Origin: Psychromicrobium xiongbiense
Lineage (GTDB): Bacteria; Actinomycetota; Actinomycetes; Actinomycetales; Micrococcaceae
Length of the DNA: 64,000 nt
Reading direction: 5' to 3'
Assembly: GCF_030271165.1 (NCBI RefSeq)
Contig: NZ_JASSZH010000021.1
Span: 186,001 to 250,000, forward strand
Shown here: piece by piece, positions 54,991 through 64,000 of the stretch
Position numbering within the stretch: the stretch's first letter is position 1
How the letters are laid out: every line of letters starts with the position of its first letter
Notes under the pieces: model-generated
Database searches by the model: none
What the model saw: only the letters and a program-made list of their open reading frames with translations
What the model was told of the DNA's origin: nothing
Program-made: the position numbers and the translations under genes

Positions 54991-56085
54991 CTAATGCACC
55001 ACGTCAGAGACAATTTTCGCACCGTGCACCGGCGAATGCACAGCGCGCACCCGCAGGCCCCCGGCACGGAGTTCATCGGCAATGTCCTCGGCATGAACCT
55101 GATCCCGCGCCAGAGCGGCAACAGTGGGGCCGGAACCGGAGACCACTGCGGCCAGTGCACCGGCATCGCGTGCAGCCCGGAGCGTCCCTGCCAGGCCCGG
55201 CGACAGACTCAGTGCTGCCGGCTCCAGATCATTGTGTACCACCGCGGCCAGCGCCTCGGCATCCCCGCTGCGCAAGGCCTGTAGCACCAGCGGGTTGACG
55301 GCCTGCGGCACCTCGGGCCGCTCCCCGTGCATCGTGCGCAGTTTGTCCAGCGTGCCGAACACCGAGGGCGTGGACAGACCGAAGTCCGCGGCTGCCAGCA
55401 CCCAGAAGAACGGCCGCGGAGCCAGCGCGGAAGAGAGCTCCTCCCCCACGCCCAGACCAATCGCCGCACCACCAAAGAGCGCGAAGGGGACGTCAGCTCC
55501 GAGTTCGGCCGCCAGATGGGCCAGCTCTTCCCGGGACAGGCCAGCCTCCCAGAGGGCGTCACAGGCCAGCAGAGTAGCGGCGGCATCAGCCGACCCGCCG
55601 CCCATGCCACCGGCCACCGGAACGCGCTTGAGAATTTCGATATCCACGCCGGTGGGGTGCTCGCTGAGATCGGCCATCAGGTTCGCCGCGCGGGCCACCA
55701 GATTGTTGTGATCGAGAGGGATGCTGAGCAACGCCTGCTCTTCCGGCCCCGCCGACGAATCCGACCCTGAGGAACCCGAGGAATCCGACGATGCAGGCCC
55801 GGCGGCCAGGCCGTCCGGCGCATAGCGAAGGCTGACCCCGACACCCGGTTCGAGCCGACTGCGCACCGTCACTTCTTCATACAGCGAGACGGCCAGATAG
55901 GCGCTGGCCACCGGATGATAGCCATCCTCGCGGAGCGGCCCCACCTCAAAGGAGACATTGATTTTTCCGGGCGCTTTGGCGCGGACCGAGCGCTGCCTGG
56001 CCTTGCCCGGGCCGCGTGAACCAGAATCCTGCGAACGGGAGCCCAGCGAAACGGTGCCGTTGCTCCCGGCGCGTGATGGCGTCAT
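54991..56085 (-). CDS. ispE: 4-diphosphocytidyl-2-C-methyl-D-erythritol kinase
   Basis: 364 residues. GHMP kinase of the MEP isoprenoid pathway. KAPGKINVSFEVG, PVAGGMGGGSADAAA and SGSGPTVAAL are the three GHMP motifs. Residues about 90-115 are a Ser/Asp-rich insert (SSDSSGSSGSDSS) between strands, encoded by repeated GAATCCGAC-like units. An N-terminal 30-residue extension is basic. A TAGGTT box lies six nt upstream of ATG. Confidence 0.95.
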   Translation of the reverse strand: MTPSRAGSNGTVSLGSRSQDSGSRGPGKARQRSVRAKAPGKINVSFEVGPLREDGYHPVASAYLAVSLYEEVTVRSRLEPGVGVSLRYAPDGLAAGPASSDSSGSSGSDSSAGPEEQALLSIPLDHNNLVARAANLMADLSEHPTGVDIEILKRVPVAGGMGGGSADAAATLLACDALWEAGLSREELAHLAAELGADVPFALFGGAAIGLGVGEELSSALAPRPFFWVLAAADFGLSTPSVFGTLDKLRTMHGERPEVPQAVNPLVLQALRSGDAEALAAVVHNDLEPAALSLSPGLAGTLRAARDAGALAAVVSGSGPTVAALARDQVHAEDIADELRAGGLRVRAVHSPVHGAKIVSDVVH

Positions 56086-56091
56086 AGCCCT

Positions 56092-56097
56092 AACCTA
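56092..56097 (-). promoter_or_regulatory. -10 box of ispE, leaderless start
   Basis: On the minus strand TAGGTT precedes the ispE ATG by six nt. AGGG between them could instead serve as a weak ribosome-binding site in a longer ksgA-ispE transcript. Confidence 0.4.
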
Positions 56098-56157
56098 GGC
56101 CACCGTGCCGGAAGCGTCCAAGTGCTGAGCCCCGGCGGGGCGAACACCGAGGAGGAA

Positions 56158-57108
56158 TCAGGAAGCCGAATCAGCAGCAGTCAGTTCTCCGGTAGCAGCC
56201 AGAGCGATCCGGGCAAAGGCCTCGACATCGAGCATTTCGCCGCGGCTGCTCGGATCCACCCCGGCCGCCACGAGGCGACGCTCCGCCTCTGCCGCGCTTC
56301 CGGCCCAACCTGCCAGTGCTGCACGGAGCGTCTTGCGGCGCTGGGCGAACGCCGCGTCGATCACGGCGAACACCTCGGGGCGCATCTCCTCGGCGATCGG
56401 GGGTTCACGGCGGGTGAATTCCACCAGCCCTGAGGAGATTTTGGGTGCTGGCCAGAACACGTTCATGCCGATCACCCCGGCTTTGCGCATGGAAGCGTAC
56501 CAGGCGGCTTTGACCGAGGGGATGCCGTAGGTCTTGCTGCCCGGTCCGGCGGCCAGCCGGTCCGCCACCTCGTCCTGGACCATGACCAGGCCGTGGCGGA
56601 GGCTCGGGAAGTGTTCCAGCAGGTGCAGCACCACGGGTACCGCCACGTTGTACGGCAGATTCGCCACCAGCGCGGTGGGCTGCTCCAGCTCCCCGCCAGC
56701 ACCGCCCGGCAGGCTGGTCACCCGGAGCGCATCGGCGCCGATCACGTTCAGCGATCCGCTTTTCTCCGGCCGGAATTCGGCCACGGTCTGCGGCAGCCGC
56801 TCGGCCAGGGGCGGATCGATCTCAACCGCGACGACGCGCTCGGCGGCATCGAGCAGTCCCAGGGTCAGCGAGCCGAGCCCTGGCCCAACCTCCAGCACGG
56901 TCTCCCCTGGGTCAACGTGAGCCGCGGCCACGATGCGACGGATCGTATTGCCGTCGATGACGAAGTTCTGACCCAGGGTCTTGGTGGGCCGCAGTCCCAG
57001 TTCCTCGGCAAGACGGCGGATGTCGGCTGCACTGAGTAAGCGGCCGCCGGACGTGGCAGCCGCAGGGGCTGGCGTGCTGTCAGAACTCGGTTCGGTGGGC
57101 TGGTTCAC
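56158..57108 (-). CDS. ksgA: 16S rRNA (adenine(1518)/(1519)-N6)-dimethyltransferase
   Basis: 316 residues. It dimethylates two adenines at the 3' end of 16S rRNA. The SAM motif [19 protein letters not shown] and the catalytic NLPYNV motif are present. GTG at 57108 has TAGACT six nt upstream on the minus strand, so it is probably leaderless. Confidence 0.96.
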   Translation of the reverse strand: MNQPTEPSSDSTPAPAAATSGGRLLSAADIRRLAEELGLRPTKTLGQNFVIDGNTIRRIVAAAHVDPGETVLEVGPGLGSLTLGLLDAAERVVAVEIDPPLAERLPQTVAEFRPEKSGSLNVIGADALRVTSLPGGAGGELEQPTALVANLPYNVAVPVVLHLLEHFPSLRHGLVMVQDEVADRLAAGPGSKTYGIPSVKAAWYASMRKAGVIGMNVFWPAPKISSGLVEFTRREPPIAEEMRPEVFAVIDAAFAQRRKTLRAALAGWAGSAAEAERRLVAAGVDPSSRGEMLDVEAFARIALAATGELTAADSAS

Positions 57109-57114
57109 CGCAGC

Positions 57115-57120
57115 AGTCTA
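57115..57120 (-). promoter_or_regulatory. -10 box of ksgA, leaderless start
   Basis: On the minus strand TAGACT is followed by six nt and GTG at 57108. Confidence 0.5.
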
Positions 57121-57186
57121 CCGGGCGGCCGTCACCAGGTCCCGGTTGGCCAGCGCCGTTAGCCCGGGATAGATGGGATAGAACAG

Positions 57187-57222
57187 CAGATCCCGGCTCA
57201 CTGGAGTGTGAGCCGGGATCTG
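57187..57222 (-). terminator. terminator of rpfB
   Basis: CAGATCCCGGCTCAC and GTGAGCCGGGATCTG form a perfect 15-bp stem with a 6-nt loop, 20 bp after the rpfB stop. A short T-containing stretch follows on the minus strand. Confidence 0.82.
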
Positions 57223-57241
57223 TTGACAGAAGTGTGAGCGA

Positions 57242-58405
<1,164 letters not shown>

Positions 58406-58586
58406 CTACTCAAGCATCCGGGCACGGGAATTCAGAGTAGTCATACGCACCTGCGCGCATCCCCACTCTCAGAGATCTCTATCTGTTTCAGACCACGCTG
58501 TGCCACTGTGCGTGCAGGACTCAAGGCGGTCTTCATGATGCGAGTGATCTCCGCGGACCTTCCCCGATCCCGGCTATCTACCCACT

Positions 58587-58615
58587 ACTGTAACCGAATT
58601 GTGACCCAAGGCCAA
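58587..58615 (-). promoter_or_regulatory. rpfB promoter with a long 5' leader
   Basis: On the minus strand TTGGCC, a 17-nt spacer and TACAGT. Transcription would start near 58580, leaving about 187 nt before the GTG. This leader contains several short inverted repeats, such as AGAGATCTCT. Confidence 0.5.
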
Positions 58616-58644
58616 GATTTCATCTCGGACGGGATGCTATGAGG

Positions 58645-59676
58645 TCAGTCCCAGCTGCCGTAGACCTGCTCAGTATTACGACTCAACTGCTGGCAGAACC
58701 GGGACAGCTCGGTCTCTCTGGTCTCCGCCAGAACCCGTACCGTCTGGGGCATGAGATAGCTCGCATTGGGCCGTCCCCGGAAGGGGTGAGGCGTCAGGAA
58801 AGGCGCATCGGTTTCGACCAGAATCAACGAGGGATCGGCGAGCGCAGCCGCCTCCCTCAGACCTTCCGAATTCTTGAACGTCACCGTCCCGGAGAAGGAG
58901 AGGTACCAGCCATGCTCCCTGCAGATCCGGGCCAGGCTGGCATCTCCGGAGAAGCAGTGGAACACCACCCGGGAAGGGGCACCCTGCTCCAGCAGAATGC
59001 GCACCACATCCTCGTGCGCATCCCGGTCGTGGATCTGCAGTGCCAGGTCCAGCCGCTTGGCCAGTTCCAGATGCTTCCGGAAGGACTCCTGCTGCTGTGG
59101 CTGCCTCTGCGCCTCGGTGCGGAAGTAGTCCAGACCGGTCTCCCCGATCGCCCGGACCCGTGGATGCGCGGCGAGAACCTCGAGTTCCGCCAGGGCCGCG
59201 TCGAGCTGCCCCGCCTCCGCCAGTGCGGGCGCATCGTTGGGATGAATCGCGACGGCACCGAGCAGGCGCTCATCGGCCTTCACCGCCTGGACGACGAAGC
59301 GGGAGGACTCCAGATCACAGCCCACCTGCACGGCACCCTGCACTCCCACGGAAGCGGCGACATCGAGCGCATCCTTCAGCGACACCCGGGCCAGTGCGTC
59401 CCGCAGATCCGCGGGGGCGTTGTCGTCCAGAACGGGGAAGTCCAGGTGGGTGTGATTGTCCATCACCGGCTCCGGAAGCGGCTCAGGGGCCGGCGGGAAT
59501 TCCAGGGCGCGACGGCGTTTGAGCGCGGCTTTCGCCGCAGGATCCTTCTCCGCCGCCAGGCGCTCCGGCGTGATCGGCTCCGCGGAGCGATAGGGCAGCG
59601 GCGCCAGCTGATCGGTATCGGCTGGCGAAGGCGCACTGGCCGTCGATCCCATGCTGGCAGGAACAACAGAAGACAT
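58645..59676 (-). CDS. TatD-family metal-dependent deoxyribonuclease
   Basis: 343 residues. Metal ligands are in DNHTHLD, GETGLDYF, IHDRD, FHCFSG and VETDAPFL. It has an N-terminal extension of ~70 residues, Ala/Pro-rich, before the barrel. TAGAGT lies seven nt upstream of ATG on the minus strand, fitting a leaderless transcript. Confidence 0.94.
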   Translation of the reverse strand: MSSVVPASMGSTASAPSPADTDQLAPLPYRSAEPITPERLAAEKDPAAKAALKRRRALEFPPAPEPLPEPVMDNHTHLDFPVLDDNAPADLRDALARVSLKDALDVAASVGVQGAVQVGCDLESSRFVVQAVKADERLLGAVAIHPNDAPALAEAGQLDAALAELEVLAAHPRVRAIGETGLDYFRTEAQRQPQQQESFRKHLELAKRLDLALQIHDRDAHEDVVRILLEQGAPSRVVFHCFSGDASLARICREHGWYLSFSGTVTFKNSEGLREAAALADPSLILVETDAPFLTPHPFRGRPNASYLMPQTVRVLAETRETELSRFCQQLSRNTEQVYGSWD

Positions 59677-59683
59677 GCTGTCT

Positions 59684-59689
59684 ACTCTA
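59684..59689 (-). promoter_or_regulatory. -10 box of tatD, leaderless start
   Basis: On the minus strand TAGAGT is followed by seven nt and ATG at 59676. Confidence 0.5.
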
Positions 59690-59802
59690 GGCCGTACCCT
59701 GCGGGATGCTCAGGGAGCGGTTCAACGAGTAACGTAGTTCACACCCCGCCGGGCCACGAGCCCTGCAGGGACTGCGGAATCGGCTGATCAGAGGAATCCA
59801 TT

Positions 59803-60894
59803 GTGAGCCACGCGCCTTCGGACCATATCGCCCCCCAGTTCGTCGCCCGAAGGGCATCCGATGGCACCCAGGACGGGGCACCGACGGCGATGGCGCACGC
59901 CGAATTCACGGCCCTGAGCCACGACATTCTCCACGCCATCTCCACAGTGATCGACGGCAAAGCCGAAGCCGCCCAGCTGGCGCTGACCGTGCTGCTGGCC
60001 CGTGGCCATCTCCTCCTCGAGGACGTGCCCGGCGTTGGCAAGACCATGCTGGCCAAGACTCTGGCCCGCACCTTGGACTGCTCCGTGAGCCGGATCCAGT
60101 TCACCCCGGATCTGCTCCCCTCCGATGTCACCGGGGTCTCGATCTTCAATCAGACCAACCACAGCTTCGAATTTCGGCCTGGCGCCGTCTTTGCCAATGT
60201 GGTGATCGGGGACGAAATCAACCGTGCCTCTGCCAAAACCCAGTCCGCCCTGCTGGAATGTATGGAGGAACACCAGGTCACGGTGGACGGTTCCACCTAC
60301 CAGCTGGCCGAACCGTTCATGGTGGTCGCCACCCAGAATCCGCTCGAAATGGAGGGCACGTACCCGTTGCCGGAGGCCCAACGGGACCGGTTCATGGCCC
60401 GGATCTCGCTGGGCTACCCGGATGCCGAGGCTGAGGTTCAGATGCTCGAGACCCACCAGTCGACCTCCCCGCTGAGCCAGGTCCACCCGGTGGTGAGCGA
60501 GGCGCAGGTGCGGGCGATGATCAGCCTGGTCCAGGGGATCCACGTCGCTACTGCGGTCAAGGATTACGTGGTGGCTCTGGGTCGAGCCACCAGGGAACAT
60601 CCACAGATCCGCCTGGGTGCCAGCCCGCGGGCCCTGTTGCAGCTCCTCCGCGCGGCCAAGGCCACCGCCGCCCTGGCCGGGCGCAGTTTTGTGGTCCCGG
60701 ACGATGTCGCCGCGCTCGCACCGGCGGTGCTGGACCATCGCCTGCTGCTGGACCGGCGGGCAGGCGCCGCAGGGACCACCACCGGGCAGGTCCTGCGGAC
60801 GATTCTGGCCTCTGTTCCGGTGGGTTCCCCCGCGTCGGTCCTTTCCTCGCCCTCCGCTGGCGCCCTGACCCACCGCGCCGACCGCCTGCGGTGA
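59803..60894 (+). CDS. MoxR-family AAA+ ATPase (second cluster)
   Basis: 363 residues. Walker A DVPGVGKTM, Walker B region GDEINRASAKTQSALLECMEE and ATQNPLEMEGTYPLPEAQRDRF are typical. A ~45-residue N-terminal extension precedes the core. GAGGA lies before GTG at 59803. The stop overlaps the DUF58 start (GTGA). With the next two genes it repeats the arrangement of the cluster at 160-4914, in the opposite orientation. Confidence 0.93.
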   Translation: MSHAPSDHIAPQFVARRASDGTQDGAPTAMAHAEFTALSHDILHAISTVIDGKAEAAQLALTVLLARGHLLLEDVPGVGKTMLAKTLARTLDCSVSRIQFTPDLLPSDVTGVSIFNQTNHSFEFRPGAVFANVVIGDEINRASAKTQSALLECMEEHQVTVDGSTYQLAEPFMVVATQNPLEMEGTYPLPEAQRDRFMARISLGYPDAEAEVQMLETHQSTSPLSQVHPVVSEAQVRAMISLVQGIHVATAVKDYVVALGRATREHPQIRLGASPRALLQLLRAAKATAALAGRSFVVPDDVAALAPAVLDHRLLLDRRAGAAGTTTGQVLRTILASVPVGSPASVLSSPSAGALTHRADRLR

Positions 60895-62297
60895 GCGCAG
60901 CACGGGGCTCCGGCGAGCGTCGGAAGCCACAAACCCGCCTGACCTTCCGCGGCTGGTCGCTGGCCGGAGCCGGGGTACTGTGTCTGCTGCTGGCCCAGGT
61001 GATGGGCCGCAAGGACCTTCTGGTCCTGGGCCTGTTCCTGCTGCTCCTACCGGTTCTGGCCCTGGCATCGGTGCGGCTCGGCGTACCCGGCTTCACCGTC
61101 CGTCGCAGCTTCGAACCCACCGTAGTGGTGGCCGGATCGGCAGCCTCGGTGAGCCTGTCGATCAGCGCGCCCAGCCGCTTTACCGGGCGGCTACGCATGC
61201 AGGAGGGCCTGCCCGAACGGTTCGGACCGTCTCCGCAGTTCTGGTATCCGGGCCAGGCTCACCAGGTGACGTCCACCGAGCGGCTGAGCCGCTATCGATA
61301 CCGCATTCACCCCGCCGTCCGGGGTCAGTTTGCGGTGGGGCCGGTCAGCGCCGAATTCTCCGATGCCTTCGGACTCAGCCGCACCATGCTGATCCTGCCG
61401 GGAGTCTCCTGGCTGACCGTCACGCCGCCCTGCCTGGAACTTCATACCCTGCAGCTCAGTGGCGCACATGGGGTGGACGGCCCGGCGCCGACCCGGCAAC
61501 GAGCCAATCCGAGCGATGACGATGTGATGACCCGCACCTACCGCCACGGGGACCCGATGCGCCGGGTGCACTGGCCCGCGACCGCACGGCACGGTCAACT
61601 CATGGTCCGCCAGGAAGAATCCGTCACCACTCCGTTGGCCACCCTGATCCTGGATCAGCGCCTGCCCGCCTTTCTGCCCCATGGGCCGGGTTCGCGTCAG
61701 GCGGCGGCCCACCCCGAGCTGCACAGTTCTGAATCCTTCGAATGGGCTGTGACCGCAACGAACTCCATCGGTGCACATCTGCTCCAGCACGGCTTTGAAC
61801 TCCGCTTCCTCGACCTGTTCGGATCTGCAGGGGCCGCACGATCCCGCCCCGCTGAACATCCTGAGCAGGAGTACCTGGTGGGTTCTGATGGCGCAGCCGA
61901 GCTCGCTGCCAGCCTCGCCGCCTTGGAACTGCCTCGCGCCAGCGGCGACCAAGGACCGGGTGAGGATTCCAGACACGATGCCGGTCTGCTCTCCACGGTG
62001 AGCGCCACAGCACGGCGCGGACCGGTGGTCGCGGTGCTGGGCCTGCTCGACGGGGCGGATGCCGGCCTGCTCGCTCCCCTGGCGGCCGACGCCACCGAAG
62101 CGTGTGCACTGATCGTCGTGCCAGCACACCACGCCAGCGACCCCGGGTTGAAGAGGGCCACGGAACTGCTCCGACACGCGGGCTGGCAAGTGGCGGTGGC
62201 CTCCGCGGACAGTTCTCTGCCCGCGCTCTGGCTGCCCGCGCTCTGGGCGCAGCTGGATGCCCGGCGGAATCTCACGTCGGGCGGAGGTGCCGGATGA
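60891..62297 (+). CDS. DUF58 protein (second cluster)
   Basis: 468 residues. Two adjacent membrane segments (about 22-60), then a soluble region with the DUF58 motif DDDVMTRTYRHGDPMRRVHW and MVRQEES (about 205-245). It starts with GTG inside the end of moxR and its stop overlaps the start of the transglutaminase gene. Paralogous to the gene at 2610. Confidence 0.9.
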   Translation: MSAARGSGERRKPQTRLTFRGWSLAGAGVLCLLLAQVMGRKDLLVLGLFLLLLPVLALASVRLGVPGFTVRRSFEPTVVVAGSAASVSLSISAPSRFTGRLRMQEGLPERFGPSPQFWYPGQAHQVTSTERLSRYRYRIHPAVRGQFAVGPVSAEFSDAFGLSRTMLILPGVSWLTVTPPCLELHTLQLSGAHGVDGPAPTRQRANPSDDDVMTRTYRHGDPMRRVHWPATARHGQLMVRQEESVTTPLATLILDQRLPAFLPHGPGSRQAAAHPELHSSESFEWAVTATNSIGAHLLQHGFELRFLDLFGSAGAARSRPAEHPEQEYLVGSDGAAELAASLAALELPRASGDQGPGEDSRHDAGLLSTVSATARRGPVVAVLGLLDGADAGLLAPLAADATEACALIVVPAHHASDPGLKRATELLRHAGWQVAVASADSSLPALWLPALWAQLDARRNLTSGGGAG

Positions 62298-64000
62298 GTT
62301 GGCGTCCCGAAACCCTGACCAGGCAGCGCCGGGCCAGATTCGTTCCTTTCGCCGCTTCCCGTCCGCTGCCCTGGCAATTGGCAGCAGCCGTCTTCCTGGC
62401 CGTGGCGGGGACCGCCGTCGGTTTCGGTGGCGTTTTCCGCGGCTACGGATGGTTCGTGCCGTTGAGCTTCACGGTGGGTACGGTCGTGTTGGCCCAGGCC
62501 TGGGCCAGAGCGCTCCGGTTCCCTGCTGGCTGGGTTCCCGTGGTGGGCGCTGCTGTCCTGACGGCGGTACTGACCCTGCAGTTCCTGGCCTCCACTGCGC
62601 TCCTGGGGTTCATTCCCACCTCGTCCAGTCTGGGGCTGGCCAATGCTCTGATCGGTCAGGCGGCTGATACCGTCGCCCGCCAGGTGGCGCCAGTGGAGGC
62701 CGGTTCCGGAATCCTGTTCGTCCTCTGCCTGGGCGTGGGGCTGATCACCGTCCTGACCGATCTGCTCGCAGTAGGGCTGATGATGCCTGCGGCGAGCGGC
62801 ATTGGGCCGTTGATGGTCGCCATCGTGCCCGCAACCATCAAAGTGGACAGCCTGGGGGTGCTGGGATTCCTGTTGGGTGGGGCCGGGTTCCTGAGCATTC
62901 TGGCGCTGTCGCAGAGTCTGGCGACCACCGGCGGTGCGGCGGCAGCCAAGGCCGCCTCCGGACCGGCATCGGCCGGTTCAGCCTTTGACCGGGGCGGGGG
63001 CGTTCAGGCTGCCCCCCGGAGCGCCCCAGGCTCGCGGGAGTCCCGGGCCGCTATCCGCGAGGGGCTCAGCGAACGCTGGACGGCGTTGCGGGGCGAGGCG
63101 AGCCAGGGCAACCAACAGAGGGGAGACGCGGCATCTCGGACTGCCTCCGTGACCCTCAGTGTCGACGCCTGGTGGCGGCCGGCCGCCTGGGGAGCCGTCG
63201 CACTGATCCTGGCCCTGGGTGTGAGCACGGCTCTGCCCGGTTTCACCACGGGCACCTTCCCCCAGGGCTCTCGCTTCAATCCGTTCGGCCAGGTCGCCGG
63301 GCTCAGCCCCTTGCTCGCGCTCGGCTCGGATCTGCGATCTCCAACGGCCAGCGGTAGCTTCACCGTGGCCACCACCAGCGATAACGCGCCGTACCTGCGC
63401 ACGACCACCGTGGAATCCTTTGCTGGCGATAACTGGCAGCCCACTGTCCGGGAGATGCAACCGCTGAGCGATACGGCACTCCGCGATGACTTCGCGCCCA
63501 GCGCGACCTCGACCACCCCCATGGTCAGCGTCATCGAGGCCAGCGACCTGGCCAATGATTGGCTGCCCGCACCCTATGCGCCTCAGGCCGTCACCGGCCT
63601 CTCCGGTTCCTGGCGGGTGGACACCAAAACCCTATCCATCAAGGGCGTGGGCAGCACCACACACGGCCAGAGTTACCAGGTGAGCAGTGCGAGTCCGGTG
63701 CTCACTCCGGAGGTGCTGGAGCTGGCTCGGGCGCGTCCGCGACCCACCCTCGACCCGATTTTCATGTCGTTGCCCACCTCCATGCCTCCGATCATCCGTC
63801 AACGGGCTCTGGAGGTGACCGCTGCCGCCGGAACCCCGTATGAGAAGGCGATGGCATTGCAGAATTATCTGCGCGGTCCGGCCTTCACGTACTCCCTGCA
63901 GACGCCGGTGTCCGGCAACTATGACGGTACGGGGATGGACGTGCTGGCAACCTTCCTGCAGGTCAAAAGCGGGTATTGCGTACATTTTTCCGCGGCGATG
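62294..64000 (+). CDS. TgpA-like transglutaminase, catalytic type (3' end outside window)
   Basis: The first 569 codons are in the window. Several N-terminal membrane segments (about 28-200), a hydrophilic loop (about 215-290), another membrane segment near 300-320, then the extracellular part. The last residues contain SGYCVHFSAAM, where Cys562 is the transglutaminase nucleophile; His and Asp must lie beyond the edge. ATGA overlap with the DUF58 gene. In Pseudomonas TgpA is an essential envelope protein (family knowledge). The function here is unproven. Confidence 0.9.
   Translation, partial: MSWRPETLTRQRRARFVPFAASRPLPWQLAAAVFLAVAGTAVGFGGVFRGYGWFVPLSFTVGTVVLAQAWARALRFPAGWVPVVGAAVLTAVLTLQFLASTALLGFIPTSSSLGLANALIGQAADTVARQVAPVEAGSGILFVLCLGVGLITVLTDLLAVGLMMPAASGIGPLMVAIVPATIKVDSLGVLGFLLGGAGFLSILALSQSLATTGGAAAAKAASGPASAGSAFDRGGGVQAAPRSAPGSRESRAAIREGLSERWTALRGEASQGNQQRGDAASRTASVTLSVDAWWRPAAWGAVALILALGVSTALPGFTTGTFPQGSRFNPFGQVAGLSPLLALGSDLRSPTASGSFTVATTSDNAPYLRTTTVESFAGDNWQPTVREMQPLSDTALRDDFAPSATSTTPMVSVIEASDLANDWLPAPYAPQAVTGLSGSWRVDTKTLSIKGVGSTTHGQSYQVSSASPVLTPEVLELARARPRPTLDPIFMSLPTSMPPIIRQRALEVTAAAGTPYEKAMALQNYLRGPAFTYSLQTPVSGNYDGTGMDVLATFLQVKSGYCVHFSAAM

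Overview
The window is a chromosomal stretch of a high-GC Gram-positive bacterium. Paired AccD/AccE with a biotinylated AccA3-type subunit, RpfB, SufS-SufU, the LpdA-type quinone reductase, and many leaderless genes with a TANNNT box 6-7 nt before the start codon point to Actinomycetota. Gene order suggests Micrococcales, probably an Arthrobacter-like Micrococcaceae member (inference). I see no phage, insertion sequence, plasmid or CRISPR sequence. There is one tRNA (Gln, UUG).

Region 1 (1-11.1 kb, minus strand) is a cell-envelope cluster. It holds a membrane-anchored giant Ig/FN3 protein of about 2,030 residues, then a MoxR ATPase, a DUF58 protein, a TgpA-like transglutaminase-fold membrane protein, and the start of a zinc-ribbon protein. 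The catalytic Cys position of that transglutaminase domain is Asp. Region 2 (11.3-16.0 kb) has a class III adenylate cyclase, a PH-domain membrane protein and birA, divergent from accD-accE.

Region 3 (16.2-24.8 kb) is accessory: a MacA/MacB-like efflux set with a Gly-rich membrane protein, a DUF885 protein, a dicarboxylate/amino-acid symporter, a UPF0145 protein and maf. Region 4 (24.9-33.4 kb) has a GAF regulator, an aldehyde dehydrogenase and a DUF779 protein, followed by accA3, an MHS-type transporter and lpdA. Region 5 (33.5-37.4 kb) is nucleoside salvage: purine nucleoside phosphorylase, phosphosugar mutase and deoC. Birth order of PH-birA-accD-accE-maf-accA3-lpdA-deoD-pmmB matches the Rv3278c-Rv3308 stretch of Mycobacterium tuberculosis, with insertions.

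Region 6 (37.4-59.7 kb) has an MFS exporter, mfd, DUF2505, nhaA, sufU-sufS, ugd, pth, rplY/ctc, a nitroreductase, prs, glmU, tRNA-Gln, an ABC-F ATPase, ispE, ksgA, rpfB and tatD. Most of it is the conserved order seen at Rv1008-Rv1020. Region 7 (59.8-64 kb) is a second MoxR-DUF58-TgpA operon, whose transglutaminase keeps its Cys and is cut by the window end.

Notable points: one MoxR-DUF58-transglutaminase cluster has lost its catalytic Cys while the other keeps it; accD and accA3 share an upstream element TTGTAG-N5-CTACA; nhaA has a compact, structured 5' leader; a 62-bp perfect palindrome lies between convergent genes; and several intergenic repeat families are present.
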